Assembly: GCA_036523795.1 (NCBI GenBank) | Contig: DATDDN010000139.1 | Coordinates: forward strand, 1-19,989 | DNA from: 39-52-133 sp036523795 | Lineage (GTDB): Bacteria > Pseudomonadota > Gammaproteobacteria > Burkholderiales > Gallionellaceae | Direction of reading: 5' to 3' | DNA: 19,989 nt | Shown: in pieces, positions 18,955 through 19,989 of the stretch | How positions within the stretch are numbered: the first letter of the stretch is position 1 | Layout of the letters: each line of letters starts with the position of its first letter | Notes under the pieces: generated by a model | Database searches by the model: none | Told to the model about the DNA's origin: nothing | Seen by the model: the letters and a program-made list of their open reading frames with translations, nothing else | Translations under genes and position numbers: made by a program

Positions 18955-19989
18955 TCACTCTTCCTCCAGCAACTCTATCCAGTGCTTCACCGGCGTCTGG
19001 CTCGCGCTCTGCAGATGCAGCTGGCAGCCGATGTTGGCGGTGACTATCACTTCGGGTTCGCCATGCTGCAACGCGGCCAGCTTGTTGTCCAGCAGCTGCT
19101 GTGACAGCTCCGGCTGCAGCAGGGTGTAGGTGCCGGCGGCGCCGCAGCACAGGTGGCCGTTGGCCACGGCGGTCAGCGTGTAGCCGCAGCGCTGCAGGAT
19201 GCGCTCCACCACGCCGCCCAGCTTCTGCCCGTGTTGCAGGGTGCAGGATGACTGGCAGGCCACGCGCTTTCCCCGCCCCAGACCGGCGAACGCCTGCAGG
19301 TCCGCATTGTGCAGCACCTCGCTGAGGTCGCGCGTGAGTGCGCTGATGTGGGCGGCCTTGGCGGCGTAGGCCGGATCGTCTTTCAGCGCATGGCCGTAAT
19401 CCTTCACCATCACGCCGCAGCCGCTGGCGGTCATCACGATGGCTTCCGTGCCTTGCGCGATCTGTGGCCACCAGGCGTCGATGTTGCGCCGCATCAGCTC
19501 GCGTGCGCGTTCGGTCTCGGACAGGTGCTGGTGCAGCGCGCCGCAGCAGCCGGCTTCCGCCACGCTGACCAGGCTGATGCCGAGGCGGTCGAGTACGCGC
19601 ACGGCGGCGGCATTGGTGTTGGGCGCGGTGAGCGATTGCACGCAGCCTTCGAGCACCAGCATGCGTCGCTCATGCCGTGCCTGTGGCCTGACGCTGGCAG
19701 CTTGCGGCTGCGGCAGCATGCGCCGCAGGCGCGCCGGCAGCAGCGGACGCGCCAGGCGGCCCAGGCCTAGCACAGGGCGCAGGCGTGCCGGGTGGGGCAG
19801 CACGGCCAGCAGGCTGGCGCGCACGGCGCGCGCCCACCAGGAACGCGGCGCCCGGCGTTCGATATGCTGGCGGCCGATGTCGGCCAAGCGGCCGTACTGC
19901 ACGCCGGAGGGGCAGGTGGTTTCGCAGGCGCGGCAGGTGAGGCAGCGGTCCAGGTGCAGCCGGGTGGCCGCACCGCTTTGTTTGCCTTC
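18955..19989 (-). CDS. glcF: Glycolate oxidase iron-sulfur subunit GlcF (5' end outside the window)
   Basis: The frame is open from the window edge to TGA at 18955-18957. The visible N-terminal part contains a ferredoxin motif CLTCRACETTCPSGVQYG (the second 4Fe-4S cluster of GlcF); the first cluster lies outside. The two cysteine-rich CCG domains are intact: LVLEGCVQSLTAPNTNAAA, then EAGCCGALHQHLSE, MTASGCGVMVKDYG; and VACQSSCTLQHGQKL, then GHLCCGAAGTYTLLQP, with VTANIGCQLHLQ. With GlcD and GlcE it oxidises glycolate to glyoxylate at the membrane and passes electrons to quinone. At least 344 residues are visible out of the usual ~410. Its product is the substrate of the aminotransferase encoded directly downstream. 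A general 4Fe-4S/CCG oxidoreductase subunit is the only alternative, made unlikely by that neighbour. Confidence 0.9.
   Translation of the reverse strand, partial: EGKQSGAATRLHLDRCLTCRACETTCPSGVQYGRLADIGRQHIERRAPRSWWARAVRASLLAVLPHPARLRPVLGLGRLARPLLPARLRRMLPQPQAASVRPQARHERRMLVLEGCVQSLTAPNTNAAAVRVLDRLGISLVSVAEAGCCGALHQHLSETERARELMRRNIDAWWPQIAQGTEAIVMTASGCGVMVKDYGHALKDDPAYAAKAAHISALTRDLSEVLHNADLQAFAGLGRGKRVACQSSCTLQHGQKLGGVVERILQRCGYTLTAVANGHLCCGAAGTYTLLQPELSQQLLDNKLAALQHGEPEVIVTANIGCQLHLQSASQTPVKHWIELLEEE

Overview
The window looks like a chromosomal segment of a Gram-negative proteobacterium. A beta-proteobacterium, possibly a Nitrosomonadales/Gallionellaceae-like autotroph, is my best guess, but I assign it only from gene style: GC-rich coding, a MASE1-CHASE-PAS-GGDEF protein, a GlcF/aminotransferase pair, and an autotransporter that requires an outer membrane. 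No rRNA, tRNA or CRISPR array was seen.

Layout: (1) Positions 1-1174 (minus) hold a polytopic membrane protein whose C-terminus runs abruptly into an out-of-frame internal fragment of a DUF5916-like protein. (2) Positions 1263-3657 (plus) hold an AEC-family permease, a small STAS-like soluble protein and a DUF817 membrane protein. (3) Positions 3730-7387 are a compositionally distinct, AT-richer stretch in which every gene lies on the minus strand and is separated by integron attC recombination sites. I read this as a cluster of gene cassettes without an integron integrase (CALIN type). Four attC sites are convincing and three are degenerate or uncertain. The cassettes encode a frameshifted TM/coiled-coil protein, a 160-aa possible nuclease-like protein, a three-TM protein, a two-TM/coiled-coil/zinc-ribbon protein, a 105-aa two-TM protein and a dubious 72-aa ORF. 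(4) Positions 7538-8664 (minus) hold a GNAT acetyltransferase and a phage-tail-collar (microcystin-dependent-protein-like) gene, separated by a strong hairpin. (5) Positions 9090-14798 (plus) hold a 1902-residue autotransporter adhesin: signal peptide, DUF4347, a beta-rich domain, eleven IPT/TIG repeats, FN3, an Ig-like domain and an outer-membrane barrel. (6) Positions 15124-17643 (plus) hold a membrane diguanylate cyclase. (7) Positions 17711-19989 (minus) hold a PLP aminotransferase of the alanine/serine-glyoxylate type downstream of glcF, which runs off the window end.

Functional reading: the right end is a plausible glycolate-to-glycine route (GlcF makes glyoxylate with GlcDE, and the aminotransferase makes glycine). 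The cyclase next to the giant adhesin suggests c-di-GMP control of surface attachment, but this is inference from proximity only. The most notable part is the cassette cluster. Its genes are largely uncharacterised membrane proteins, and stationary integrons are known reservoirs of such accessory genes, including anti-phage functions. No defence function can be demonstrated from this sequence.
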